22,528 nt of DNA, from the NCBI GenBank assembly GCA_037968515.1, contig JBBKVQ010000129.1, positions 1 through 22,528 of the forward strand, in the 5' to 3' direction. Position 1 is the stretch's first letter; each line of letters begins with the position of its first letter. A program made the position numbers and the translations under genes. The DNA is from JBFFMO01 sp037968515 (GTDB taxonomy: Bacteria > Myxococcota_A > Bradymonadia > Bradymonadales > Bradymonadaceae). This document shows positions 22,179-22,528 of the stretch, piece after piece. The notes under the pieces are model-generated. The model ran no database searches. It saw only the letters and a list, made by a program, of their open reading frames with translations, and was not told the origin of the DNA.

Positions 22179-22528
22179 ATGTCTGATGATCAAAACAACT
22201 GGCCTGATTCCGATCACTTGGCGGAGGACGACCAGACCCCGCCTACCGGCACGCCTGCACCTCCATTTGCGCGGCAGCCATCATCGCCGGGTTTTGGAAA
22301 TCCCATCACTGGTTCGTCTCAGACCCCAGCCGCCGGCTTTGGGAATCCGCCCACGGGTTCGTTTCAAACCCCGACCGCTGGCTTTGGGAATCCTCCGACA
22401 GGTCAGGTAAATACAGCGCAATTCGGCAATCCCATGACGGGGCAGATCAACACAGGTCAGTTTACGAACCCCGGGTCGGGTCAGTTTGGGAATCCACCCA
22501 CGGGTCAGTTTGCCAACCCTCCGACGGG
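22179..22528 (+). CDS. Pro/Gly/Asn repeat protein, 3' end missing (window edge)
   Basis: An open frame runs from ATG 22179 to the end of the window (116 codons and 2 bases), starting 40 bases after the previous gene. The first 37 residues are acidic and Pro-rich (MSDDQNNWPDSD...). From 22290 the protein is a run of short units of the form FGNPxTG: about 15, 15, 13, 13, 8, 8 and 8 residues, most with Q or S after the G. No signal peptide is seen, so it may be cytoplasmic or membrane-anchored at the missing C-terminus. I do not recognise a family; the repeat does not look like known Asn-Pro-Gly antigens. The gene has no clear ribosome site and may be co-transcribed with the upstream lipoprotein. 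Confidence 0.75.
   Translation, partial: MSDDQNNWPDSDHLAEDDQTPPTGTPAPPFARQPSSPGFGNPITGSSQTPAAGFGNPPTGSFQTPTAGFGNPPTGQVNTAQFGNPMTGQINTGQFTNPGSGQFGNPPTGQFANPPT
22290..22528 (+). repeat. FGNPxTG coding repeat, contracting unit length
   Basis: Seven recognisable units are visible: GFGNPITG, GFGNPPTG twice, QFGNPMTG, QFTNPGSG, QFGNPPTG and QFANPPTG. The spacing shrinks from about 45 to 24 bases from left to right. The final unit is cut by the window edge. Confidence 0.85.

Overview
The window looks like chromosomal DNA of a Gram-negative, predatory or surface-living deltaproteobacterium-type organism (Myxococcota / Bradymonadales-like). This is inferred from gene content only: several outer-membrane lipoproteins with low-complexity Asn- or Asp-rich spacers behind the lipobox, a Ser/Thr kinase, a double-FHA zinc-ribbon protein, an AgmX/PglI-type C-terminal domain, PilZ, a three-gene bactofilin cluster and a non-flagellar type III export gate (SctV). 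The genes are very tightly packed: no gap exceeds about 180 bases and many genes overlap by 1-26 bases. I see no tRNA, rRNA, CRISPR array, insertion sequence or phage gene.

Layout. 34-1692: primary sigma factor RpoD (+), tail-to-tail with a fused MoaD-MoaE molybdopterin synthase (-); the likely rpoD terminator lies inside the 3' end of moaDE. 2448-4929: Ser/Thr kinase and a Cys-rich lipoprotein with an Asn-rich spacer (+), closed by a strong terminator. 5041-7098: sctV (+), with no other type III gene beside it. 7073-8779: a small lipoprotein (-) divergent from a double-FHA/double-zinc-ribbon protein (+).

8770-11485 (-) is a compact operon read right to left: bactofilin 1, bactofilin 2, bactofilin 3 with a C-terminal SAP-like segment, pyrE, and an alpha/beta hydrolase, joined by short gaps or overlapping start/stop codons. 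Back-to-back with it, 11662-16229 (+) is a two-gene operon: a 1101-residue surface lipase-like lipoprotein (VolA/Pla-1 type, with its N-terminal module present three times) and a FadL/OmpP1 fatty-acid porin. The logical reading is that the lipase releases fatty acids outside and FadL imports them.

16231-17600 (-): an exported helical protein translationally coupled to a lamin-tail-domain lipoprotein. 17708-20692 (-): AgmX-type membrane protein, tandem PilZ protein and Mpl (murein peptide recycling), probably co-transcribed. 20765-22138 (+): an Asp-rich-spacer lipoprotein that looks like a beta-propeller. 22179-end (+): the start of a Pro/Gly/Asn repeat protein cut by the window edge.

The most interesting items are the bactofilin with a putative DNA-binding SAP tail in a bactofilin-pyrE operon, the triplicated VolA-like module coupled to FadL, the terminator hidden in the moaDE active-site codons, the orphan SctV, and the MoaD-MoaE fusion that needs cleavage at Gly-Gly.
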